Positions 13,205 through 25,451 of a stretch of DNA of 64,000 nucleotides are shown piece after piece. The DNA comes from Hedera helix. Lineage: Eukaryota > Streptophyta > Magnoliopsida > Apiales > Araliaceae. The position numbers and the translations under genes are program-made. Where the stretch lies: positions 36,733,408 through 36,797,407 of the forward strand of contig OX359286.1 in assembly GCA_947179155.2 (NCBI GenBank). Reading direction: 5' to 3'. Under the pieces are notes generated by a model, which searched no databases, was not told the DNA's origin, and saw only the letters and a program-made list of their open reading frames with translations. The stretch's first letter is position 1, and each line of letters begins with the position of its first letter.

Positions 13205-14520
13205 TCTCTAAGAATCCCTCAAATCCCAACACTTACTAGGTCTCCTCCAATTCACCAACCCTACTATAGTACCCCAATTTTGTAACAAGGTAAATAAATA
13301 CGTCCAACATTTAATGCAAAACAAACAAATTCGAAAAATATTTTGTAATAAAAATATATCATATTCAGGTGCAAATATTCTGCTCGAAGCTCGAGGTTAA
13401 TTTTTTATTGTTGACATTAGCAAAACATATCTAGGAAAAATTAGCAGCAAGTTTTCCATCGAAATTCAGCGGATATCAGAATCAATTATGTTGTGATCGA
13501 AAAAGGATGATTGAATGCAGGTATGTACACAGTTGATATTTAAGGAAGAAATACTAGTATTTGTTTTGATTAAAAAAAAAATTACATTTATTTGTAACCT
13601 GAAGTAGATCGTGCTTAGAGTGAGAAAATATCGGCTTACAGATGAGCGAGAAAATAGCTAGTTTCTTCTGTCGGTCTCCTTGGTGTGTTGAAGATCCTGA
13701 TAAATAAACCAGAATGACCGACAGAGAGGAATTAAGAAGTGGAAGGGAACAATGCAAAATACTATTCCAGCCCTTTAAATCTAACACAGTGAGCGAAAAC
13801 TAAAAAGAAAAACAAATAAAAAAATATCGTTTATTAAAGTACTATTTTAACAATTATATTTTATACCGTCTATCGTAATAATATATGAATTAAATTCATT
13901 GCAAACACTTTCTTAAAAATTTTCATCGTGCAAGGAAAGGGAGGAAAGGAAGAAAGTGTTTAGAGACTCATGCGCGACAAAGTATTTTTACAATGAATTC
14001 AAGCTGTACGTTATTATGACAAATAGTATAAAATGTGATTGATGAAATAATAATTTGGTTAGTGTGGATAGGTTCCTTTTATATATATATATATATATAT
14101 AAGAACCAAAGCTAAAGTTTCTTTTTTTCTTTCAAAATGTGAACTATTTTGTGGCATCCTAAAAAAAATAAATCATGACATAAAATGGGGAGCCGAAGAT
14201 AAAGACTATTATGCTATTTAGCAAGAAAAAAAAAGAGAGAGACTATTATGCTATTGCACATTCAAATTCGCTATAGTGAATTTCTTTTATATTATTTTTA
14301 CATATACCTTGCCCAAAATGAGATAAGCATATAAGAACTAACATTATATATATTACTCATAGTATTCGGTATCGCACGCGTTAATTATGTATAGATAAAA
14401 AAAATTTAAAGACTAAATAAAAAAAGAAAAAAATAACAAAAAAAGACAAAATGGGAATTATCTTAAAATTCGAAGGGCATTTTAGAAAATGAAAAAAAAG
14501 GCCCCCCTCCTTGCTTCTGC

Positions 14521-14568
<48 letters not shown>

Positions 14569-16022
14569 ATTCAAAAAAAATCGGAGGGAGGGAGAATTAT
14601 GGGTCACCTTTTAGATGGAGTAGGGTAATAACGAGAGTATGAGACCAAAGAGGGTCACGGGGGAGAATGCGTGTTTGGACGGATGGGCCATCCATGGGGT
14701 GGGGATAGGAGTGAAGGGGAAAGGGATGAAAAAAATCCAATCAAAACATAAGCTAACTGTCAACAATAACCCGACAGGTTTTTGATGGAGATCCCAATAA
14801 AGACTTGAAATCAGTTAGGTTACTATTAGTAGTAGTAGGAGTATTTGGTTGGATAGTTTCGGCGTCGTTGTGACAAACAACAAAGCTTCTCGTTCATTAA
14901 TTTTATCTTAATTAGACTATGTTTCTTTTATAATTTATTTATACATAATTAAATTATTTAGGTGTATTTTTTAATTTTGAATTATGACAAAAAAAAAAAA
15001 AATCTGTGGTCATTTACGAGAGACTACATAATCTGAAGGTAGGCTCCATTTTGAAATGTTCAAAAATATTAATTACTTTCGTAATATAAATACATTCATG
15101 GTTTTAATGTAACAACAATTATATATTCTATGAATTTTATAAAATAATTATTGAACTCCATTGTTTGATCCTTGTATTTTGTTTAAACTAATTAATTATG
15201 ACATTTATTTTTAATAAAGGGAGTAGACTCTGTTTTTATATGGTAAGAACATTTATAAAGACATTATATATAGAGCATTTGGTTTGCCATCACTTAAATT
15301 AGCAATTAGCATGTGCTTTCAGTTTCGTGGGCAGATTAAGTCCACACAAAACCTTACCAAGTCATGGGCCTGTTAGTATTAGCAGCCCATTTCGTTAATT
15401 CGGGTAGCTTAATTGGTTGACAAATCCTTCAACTATCGAGTTTTTTCTTTTTGGTAACAAGATGTTAATGCAGGGTAGGCTCCATTTATTGTAGGCCCAA
15501 TAGCAATTTTTGGAAAGTAGAGTTTAAAAAGTTAGTAAAAGCAGGCATATTCAAGTGTCTAAAGAATCACTTATTTTTAGCTGTAATAGATACTACTAAT
15601 AAAAGTTGAAAGATTTTTCATCAAAAGGTGCTACTCCTAAACTTTATTCACAAAGGTCCACTACATAGCCTTAACACCATCTGCATTTCTAAATCTCATT
15701 ATTTGACAGCACATATAGTAGGCCCAACTCAACCACCCAACTGATGGGGGCCCATTATAACCCCATGTTCCATTACCCAAAAAGTATAGGTGCCCCATCA
15801 TAAAACATGTTCTGTCAAGTGTAAACACTTATTAACAACCACATCTCCACACAAAAAAGTATCACCTAAGCACTTCTTGCTGTGGCAAATAATAGGAGAT
15901 CAAATTGGTCTACTGTTTGCCAATTCTCACCTGACACTAAAAATTGCACCAATGTGAATATTAGTGCATTGCCGGAACATGCAGTGTGAGTGTGAAATCC
16001 AAGATAATTTGCAGGTGTCAAG
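13205..16022. other. Intergenic: TOM2A 5' flank and APRR2 3' flank
   Basis: No coding region seen. The right-hand part is the presumed 3'UTR and downstream region of the APRR2-like gene and the left-hand part the 5'UTR/promoter of TOM2A. Contents are AT-rich with a (TA)n run at 14081-14101, a compound tetranucleotide repeat at 14524-14568, and purine-rich stretches around 14585-14740. No convincing mobile element. Confidence 0.5.
14524..14568. repeat. (ACAT)n-(TA)n compound microsatellite
   Basis: About seven ACAT units run directly into about nine TA units. Confidence 0.93.
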
Positions 16023-19000
16023 TCAGCGGAAATGCGTGCCTCGAGTGTGAGGTGGGATGGAGGAGATGCCTTGTTTAGAGAGCTCAGTTAGCACACTCTC
16101 CGTGGATGGGGATTTAAGGCCTAATGGCAGGGGCAGCCATGGCTTGCTTATTGCTTCCTTCACAACTTGGTCAATTACCTCTTCGGCCTGCATGAATTTA
16201 CATGTAAAGGAAAGCAAAACGCAATAAATAAAATCAAAAGCTTGAATAGTTGTTACTCATTTTGGAGGGATTATAGTTAACTTATCTTTTGATTCAATAA
16301 AATCAGAGATGTCGATATTTGGTTCAACCTTCGTAGCACAAACAATGAATAGTTGATGTGCAATACACATGGACACACAGTTCATACCTAGTTATAACTT
16401 TTACTTTTACTCACCTTCATTAAATAATTTCTCAGTACATGGTAGTAAAGCCTACAGACCTAAAACAGCTTCTTTCATAGTAGTGTAATTACAGGAGTAT
16501 TTTCATTTTTTTTATCAGCTAATCAAAAAATCAGTTCAAGATTAGCCTAGAACATCGGTGGATATATTTAGTGAATTACCGGACGAGAGTCAAGTGTATT
16601 CTGTGGCAACTGACAGCTATACATTGTGTCAGAGCTCTGAAACTGAGATGCATTCTGCAAATCCAACAATTAGACAAATAGTTGATAACCGATTAACTCC
16701 TGCAGGCACGGATGTGCACTTGCTTAACTGCATGATAACATTAAAGTCGAGTAACATACTTGAGGAAAGGGGGGAGGACATGGTCCAACTAGTTGTGGCA
16801 TCATAGGGCAACCCCATGCATCAGCATGCATCTGAAATAAAATATGTTAATGACTATTCTGAAAGAGTTAAAAGTATATGTGAGCACGACCTCATAATAC
16901 TTCTTACAAGTTTTTCCCCATTTGAGAAATTTGGAAAGAGATGAGTGGCGAATGGACTAGATCATCGTGTTGTGCAAACTAAGACATTGTTACCATATAA
17001 AATAAAAATAAAAACAATTATTAACACCTCCAAATGATACTATAACAAAAGCTTAATAAAGCCTATCAAGTGGTTTTGTCAAATCTGGTCAAAGCACAGA
17101 GACGGTGCAACTATGAGTGCTGACTTTAATTTGTGAGATTGATCTCTGCAACACAATTTTGGCCATTGGGATCTCTATAAGATCCTACATCTATATCCAA
17201 CAACTAAATGTGTGGCAACCCCCTGCAAGAATCTCATGGATGGGTACTGACTCCACGAGTATATTTAGCTTGTTCTAGATGCCATAACTCTCGATGGTAT
17301 GCAAACAACACCCCAAAGAAATATTATTTAGTCTAAAGAAAATAGTACAGTTTCTAAGAGTGCAGCAAGTGTTACCGCTGGATAAGGCTTCCAATGCCAA
17401 CTTTCTGTAGACTGCCATGGAGGATAATAAGGAGAGCCCCACATTTGGACTCCAGTAGGATAGTTGCTAGGGGGTACCCAAGTCGGATAGACCTGGCCGC
17501 CTGGGAGGGCATGAGTAGAGTGATATGTAGGGAAGGCCATTACAGGTTTACGTGGGTAACTCTGCTCCTTCGGTAAAATGTGCCTCTGCTGCATTCTATA
17601 TTTCTGCTTGAAAATTGAAAGAGAAACATCTAATTAATGGTTTTAGTGTTAGAAATGCTGTTTTATCTACATCATATGATTTACGACATGGTTCTCCAAT
17701 ATATTTAAATTGAAAAGTAGTTTAAATCTTCAAAAGAAGAGAGAACAAAAATTTTCAGACAAGTTTTTTGGACCTGCAAAAATGAATCTAAGGAAGTTGG
17801 TTTGAATCAGTCAATGAGTTAAGGTACATAACAAACATTATGAACTTGCTGAATAAACATATTAAAATTTCCTTCAGAGGAAAGTGGATAAGTACAAAAT
17901 TTAAATAACAAGATTGGGTTACCAGTGCTCTCTTCTAAGAAGATAGAATACTTTTTTGCATCACAATATTATAACTGTAAATGGGATCATTTAAACAACT
18001 TGTCTATGATTTCTTTTGCAAATAATTCTATTACATTTTGCCAGGATAGCTTGAATAAAAACAGTATAGATTGTTGGTTTCAAACAGAGAATTCCACTAA
18101 CCTGGAGATGACTCGCTACATTATGTCTAGTTAAACCTTCCACTTTCATAACCTCTAATATTTTAGAAGGAATGGCCTGATCTACACCAAGTTGCTCTAC
18201 AGCCTGCACAAATTTTTTGTGCAGTTCAGATGTCCAGTCTACCTGAAACCCAACAAGAGATAATAAAATCACATTCATAAATAAAACAATCACCCTAGAT
18301 AACTACGTCCATTTGTGATCCAAGAGATGGTGTTCGTGTTGAATCTATTGTATGCTTGTGAACGGGATTCAACCTGATTTCTACATCTGAAGTTATAGGC
18401 TTATGGACAAATTGTTTGTCAAAGGTTACATCCACCAAAACAATTCAATTGTGTAATATACCGAGATAAGTAAATCTCAAAATCCCATACCCCATGTTTT
18501 TGAGTTTCGTAGTTTTCAATTTCATGTCAGCAAATCCATACAAGTGTAACAGATTCGATGGACAGTAGCCTTGAAAGAATTTACTACCACAATATACAGG
18601 AAAATTTTAGATGTGAACCAATGAATTCAACTTCATTGAGAAACTCGTTGTGCAATATGGAGAGGAATAGTTTCGATTACTATAGACTTCAAGGCTTGTC
18701 TGTAGAGGCAAGATGCTGAAAAAGTGGGAAACAATAATAGCGTGCAATACTTCGTCCATGTCATTAAGACATAATAATAAGCTCAACAATTGAAATAAAG
18801 GACTTAATTTGGCCCCTAAAGAACACAAATGTCAAATCAAGGATCTGGCATACACAAACTTGCAGGGATATCTAAAGGTTGGAACACTACTACATACACA
18901 AAAATCAAACACAAAACCAAACACTACATTCATCTCAACCATTAAAAAGTAAGGCTTAACACGAATTTCGGTGTAGGCCCCATTTTTTAATGGTTGAGAT

Positions 19001-22000
19001 GCATTTTGTGTTCTATTTTGTCATTGATTTTTGTTAACTTATATTTTTCCATATCAAAAAGGCAACTTCTTTTTTTGTGTCCCAGAAATAAAAAAGAAGG
19101 AAAATCTTAATAAGATGGGGAAATTTACAAAACTAAACTTGAGAATATTCACAACAACGTAGGAAACCCCAATTAGTTGAAAATATTAATAACAACACAC
19201 TAACTTACCTTCATCTTTTTCCGATTAACTTTAAAACAGGTCGAAATACGAAACCGAGATGCTTTATTATGCTTTTTAGAATCACTGCAGAAATTGCTGG
19301 GACTGCCTTTATTTAGACTACCAGAAACATTACTCTTATCCTTACAACCGTTAGCTAATTCATCCTCCTCTCTAATATCAACCTCCCCTAATCCTTGAGG
19401 TGGGCTCATCTGAACAGTAGTTTCAGCTACTGAATCACCAAAAGTAGTTTCGACAGATTTAGATTCCCCATCTTGCTCCGTGCTTTCTTTATCTGTTAAC
19501 GTGTTAGTTTGATCTTGGCAATCCCCATCATTTAGTAACCTCACTCCTCTTTTTATTTGTGGGGTTGAAGGAGCCGGATACTTGTCACTTCCTGCTGAAA
19601 TCTCCTGAATATTTTCTTGAATTTGAGAATCATATTCAGCTTTGACAGAGATTTGAGCTCCATTCTCTAATTGGAGCTGCAGCATAGAAGTCACAGATTC
19701 TTTGACAGGCTTCAATGATTCAGAGAGGTCCTTTCCTCCTGCGTTGAATGCCTGCTTGAGCAAACATAATCAGGAAAATATAATAATTTTAATAATAATA
19801 ACGGTAACATGATGAGGATAGAACTACAGACCTTGTGAACTACATGCTGCCATATATTTCTAATTTTTTCCTCCGAGAGTGGTTTCCTTAAGAATTCAAC
19901 TGCTCCAAGCTATAATATTGGTATAGAAAGATAAAGTATTAGTAGATTGACAAACATATTCTTTATTTGTTACACAAGTCAACTCGAAGTCAAAATTTCT
20001 GCACCACCACTATTGATTTTGATAGAGTGACGACACAATGATTAGTGAGCAGAACAGATGCATTCAACTCTATAACAATCATGGTGAATTGTTTCTGTCT
20101 TCGTCACTAATATGCATGCATTTGTCAATGCATTAAGAGCTTAGAACTCACCGCAATGCACTTCATCATGGTGTTCAGGCAGTGCATTTCTGAAGTCACT
20201 GAAACCAGAACATAATTGCATCATGTCAGAAGCTGGTAAATACAATGACCCATATCATCATGTCTGCCTTGTGTGAAAGAATTACGTTTCATTTTGATGT
20301 TGATTCAACAGATAATCAAGAAAGATGAAGCCAATTTTAAAGCTAGAGTAGTGACAGAAAACACTTCTATACAAGACTCAATCATAAGACAAAAAAATCC
20401 ACTATATATTGCGCTAATCAAAAATTGAAACTTAAATCTTTGATACAGAATCAGGATAAGTACTGTTTACTGCACTTACTAATGGTAGGCAAATCCTTCG
20501 CAGTCTCTAGAAACAAGAATCTCCCTTCACTGTTGTCAGTATTCACCTGCGAAAGTGGATATTTTCAAAACAACAGTTTCTGCCCAGTAATGCAATAGGA
20601 ATAAACAAGAAAACTAGCATATCAGTGCAACCTGATAAGAGTATGTTACACTGAAAAGTCACTGTGCATTTACTATTGGAAAAATAAATAGCATTTCAAC
20701 TATAATAAAGAGTTTTTTTGGCACCAAATACTTTCCCGCATTAAACACTTCAATGTAGCGATAGTTCTTTCTGTTTAATTTACCTCTACAAGAGCAATAT
20801 GGAAGCCCTCAACACTGCTGGAAATGGCCGACAAAGCTTCATTCTCATTGTAAAATGTAGAAACTGTAAAAGATAAGGGCAAAAATGTTGGGAAAAGTGA
20901 ACCTAAATAATCTCTAACCCAGGAATTTCTTTTCCGTCTTTGTGCAATTAAATAGGAAATCAACAAACCCAATAATGAGAACGAAAATAACAAATAAATA
21001 TCCACAAGCAAGACACAATATTTAACGTGAAAAACTCTTAAAGGAAAAAATCATTAGTCGAACTCCAAATCTCCACTATATCACTAATAATGGTTTACAA
21101 TAATCCTCTCAAATTTTATACCCTAAAACTTGAGGTTACACAATAAACTGAGAGAGTACAAAAATCTAATCCATTTCACCACCCAAAACATCCCAAACAA
21201 TAGTGTCTTCCACCTTTCAATTGAATAGAGATGAATTTATTCTTTCAACTGCCTTCTTGCTACCGAGCTTATTACAACTCTTGTAATAGTAAGACTCCCT
21301 CGTAGCTTATGTATCTCTTCATAATCCATTCCCATTATGGATAGGAAACAATTTATTCTCATGAGAACGAAAATAACAAATAAACATCCACAAGCAAGAC
21401 ACAATATTTAACGTCGAAAACTTTTAAAGGAAAAAATCATAAGTCAATCTCCGAATTTTCACTATATTATTAATAATGGGTTTACAATAATGATTCTCCC
21501 AAATTTTACGTCCTAAAACTTGAGGTTACACAAGAAACACTTGAGGTTACACAATAAACTGAGAGGGTACAAATTCACCTTTAATTAGATTGAGAAATCT
21601 AATTAACTTCACCACCCAAAACAATAAAGTCTTCCACTTTTCCATTGAATAGAGATGGCAGTGGATATCCACGAACAACAAACTGTAATTCTCTCAATTT
21701 GTTATTTCAGCTGCCTTCTTGCTACCAAGTTTCTCTCTTGTAATAATAAGACTCCCTCGTACCCTTATTTATAGTACTCTACATAATCCATTCGGACCAT
21801 TCCCATTATAGATAGGAAATAATTTATTATCCTAATCAGATTAGGATCACATTTACTTGTCTTGAACACTAACCAAACTAACAAGTAAATCCTTTTTCAA
21901 CTTGGATTCCTTTCATGGGTGAGGACACATACCCAAAAATCTCCTCTTCCGAACCCATGAAAGGAGGATCCACAAACCACAACTCCTCACTTGGAGTTAA

Positions 22001-25000
22001 TTCCGTCCAAGTCTTGGCTCAACTCAAGCTTCTTGGAATATTCAACTATCTTCATGTCCGACTTTGTTTCATCAGCATGGTTCTTCTTTATAGGAGAATC
22101 CAAGACATATTTTTTCTTACCAAATTCATTCACAACCGCTTTATTCCCTGGTTGCGAGCTATCACTTTCCTACTTCATTTTTGCTACCTATTTAAAGCAA
22201 AGAGGTTTCCTCTCATGGTTCTCATGCAAGACTTTTCTCCCATCTCCCACAGCTTTATACCACATTTTTTTGTTCGTAACTCCCCCATCTTCAACACACC
22301 TCATATACGCCCGCATCGTATAAAGAATGTCTACATTCTTACCTCTAAATTACAACTAGAGACCCTTTAATGAACTTCCACCGACTTTCACCGAAGAAAC
22401 AATTATAACCATTCTCATCAAACTAACCGATAAAGATCACATTAAGGCGGATATCTGGAACATATCTGACATCTCTAAGCATCAACCTGCAATCACTATT
22501 AGTCTCCAAACAAATATCTCTAATGTCGATAACCTTTAATTCACTTTTGTTTCCCATCCGTACATAACCAAAATCACCACTAGTGTAGAATGTGAAGATC
22601 TCACATGCGAAATAGCATGGAACGAAGCACCAAAATCAATTACCCAATCTTTAACAAGGCATTTAGGTTTTACCATCACAAACAAAGGCTACATCAACGT
22701 CGAATAAATACACAATCGAGTCCTCATTCTCATCTTTTTCCGTTAACTGCTCCTTCAAAAATTTGCACTATCGCCTTATGTGACCCGGTCTCTGACAGTG
22801 AAAACAAATTACCTATTTTCTATCTCTGGACCTTCCCCTGGATTTGTCATCTTCAGGAGAGCTTTTATCTCTGTTTTTTGCCCCTACTTTGCCTGACAAT
22901 AACTTGTGACTCAGCACCAGTCATTGCAGTATCTCCCTGCCCCTGTTCTTTGTTGAACAAACTATCCTTCACTGTATTCATAGTCAACGCATCATTGAGT
23001 TTCTAAGCGATTCGAGCAGCGTCTCCCAGCTATCAGGCAAAAAGCTCAACAACAACAAAACCTACAACTCATCATCAACGACCATCTCCATCGTATTTAA
23101 CTGATTTATCAAACTCTGAAAATCACTCTTAAGTGTTCTGCAGCAGAGTTTCCATCATTGAACTTAGAATTCACAAGCTTTCTAATCAAGCTTTATTCTG
23201 CGCCAAACATAGGTTGTAGTTTCCGTGGCAACATAATGAATCACACTTTGATCAATCCACGATCTAATCAAACCAATATTCTTCATGTTCATCTTGTTCC
23301 ACTACGCATCACTCTTATTTGTTGGCTTGACCCCTTCATTCTCAAGTGGCACATCCAAATCCTTGCAATAAATCCTCTATTCTTGGCTTCTAAATTGCAT
23401 AATTTGAAGCCTTGAGTTTAATCATGCAACCTGCTGTTAAGTCCTCCATTTAATTCGCACAAAAAAACCATAAAAAACAATCAAGCTCTTGACACCACTA
23501 TTGGGAAAAGTGAACCTAAAATAATCTCAATCTTAGTAATTACTTTTCCGTCTTTGTGCAATTAAATAAGAAATCAACAAACCCAATAATGAGAATGAAA
23601 ATAACAAATAAACATCCACAAGCAAAACACAATATTTAACACGAATAACCCTTAAAAGGGAAAATTACAAGTCGAACTCCGAATCTCCACTATATCACTA
23701 ATAATGGGTTTACAATAATCATGCCAAATTTTACACCCTAAAACTTGAGATTACACAATAAACTGAGAGAGTACAAACTTACCTTTAATTATATTGAGAA
23801 ATCTAATTAACTTCACCACCCAAAACACCCCAAACAATAAAGTATTCCAGTTTTCAATTGAATACAGATGGTGGCGGATACCCATGAGTAACAAACCGTA
23901 ATCCTCTAAATATATTCGTTTGGCTTCCTTCTTTCTTGTAATAATGACTCCCTCATAGCCTTATTATAGTATTCTTCCTAATTCATTCCCATTATGGATT
24001 GAAAATAATTTATTCTCCTAATAAGATAACGATCACATTTACTTGTCTTAGACACCATCTATTTTTAACTCGGATTCCTTTCGTGGTGAGGACCCATACC
24101 CAACAAAAACAGGATCATCACATAAATGTAGTGATGGGTCTCTAACTTTGTTAAGATGACAATTATATAAAAATATTTTATGTTAAAAGTTCCCCCTAAA
24201 ATTATGCATAGATTTTATCAAAATTTGTAATTTGAAAATAATCACATAGAGAAGAAAAATATTTGCATAATATGATATTTTTGTTGCCCAATATTATGCA
24301 TAGATTTTATCAAAATTTGTAATTTGAAAATAATCACATAGATAAGAAAAATATTTGCATAATATCATATTTTTGTTGCCCAATATTTTTCTTTTCCCAA
24401 TAGTTTTCGCTTCCCCCTTTGTCATCATAAAAAAATTATGGGGAGTAAAAATATATATTTTTCAAGACCTACAATAAAATTGTTAGTAATTTGAAAAATA
24501 ATTCCCAGCAAAAAAAAGTGTTAGAAAACAAAGAAAGACAGATCATGCAGAGTCGTTTAATAGTAATCAAGGTTAGTACATTAGTTATGTTTATCCCAAA
24601 TAGTTAGTAATATATATATATATATATATATATAGTGAGAATTCTTCTAGGTTGATAGGAGAAAAACGAAGTCCAAGACTAGGAAGAAGAGCATTTGCAG
24701 GAGATAGATCCATTTAGTCAGGATTAGCAGAACTTGTATTGGCACTGTAATTGTAAGGAGGTAAGGATAGTTTCTGATTTTCATCAAAAAAATAAATCAT
24801 GTCTTTAAGATGATGAATGATTTATTTCATATCTTCCATTCGAACCATCATATTTGCTTAATTGTGTAACATGAGCTGATTTATGCTACTTAAGGTCTAT
24901 ATTCATCATATTTGTTTGATTGTGTAACATGAGCTAATTCATGCTAATTAAGGTCTATATTTGGGAATTGATGTTCTTCCTCATCACTCTCAAGTGGTCA

Positions 25001-25390
25001 ATAACAGTAATTTAGTGTCTCGTCTTAGCCTTCCCCCTAGACCTCTATAGCTATATTCAAAGAACCTGATCAAGACCATTTTGAATATGACTTGACCATG
25101 TTTTCCCAAATAAAAAAGTAGCATGAATCAGCTCATATAACATAATCAAGCAAATATGATGGTTCAAATGAAAGATATGAAACAGACAATTCATCATCTT
25201 AAAGACATAATTCATTTTTTAATGGAAAATCAGAAACTATCCTTACCTCATTACCACGTCAGTGCTGGTATAAGTTCTGTTAATTCTGACCAAATGAATC
25301 CATATCCTCCAGATGCTCTTCTTCCTACTCTTGGGCTTCATTTTTCTCCTATCAACCTAGAAGAATTCTAACTATTTAGGTCTATAATAG

Positions 25391-25451
<61 letters not shown>

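Larger units (their letters stand above)
20886..24105 (-). mobile_element. Decayed Ty1/copia-type LTR retrotransposon in APRR2 intron 1
   Basis: Same strand as the gene. The 5' LTR is 23499-24105, with ends of the TGTTGGG/CCCAACA type. A primer-binding site TGGTGTCAAGAGC (23497-23485) resembles the usual initiator-Met tRNA site. Degenerate gag follows (KLVNSKFNDGNSAAE from about 23170), a zinc knuckle CFHCQRPGHIRR-stop-C near 22825-22785, then a protease/pre-integrase-like stretch near 22650-22400 (FTFYTSGDFGYVRMGNKS). A purine tract GGAAGAGGAG (21950-21941) precedes the 3' LTR (20886-21938). Several stops lie in gag, and most of integrase, RT and RNase H is missing. Flanks are AAAAA and AAAAC, an imperfect 5-bp duplication. 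Confidence 0.85.

Noticed and set aside
17394..17576. Plus-strand ORF over APRR2 exon 8
   Set aside because: Shadow of the Pro/Trp-rich exon on the other strand.
21915..23415. Several plus-strand ORFs of 70-150 codons
   Set aside because: They are antisense to the degenerate copia gag/protease region, which explains the open frames.
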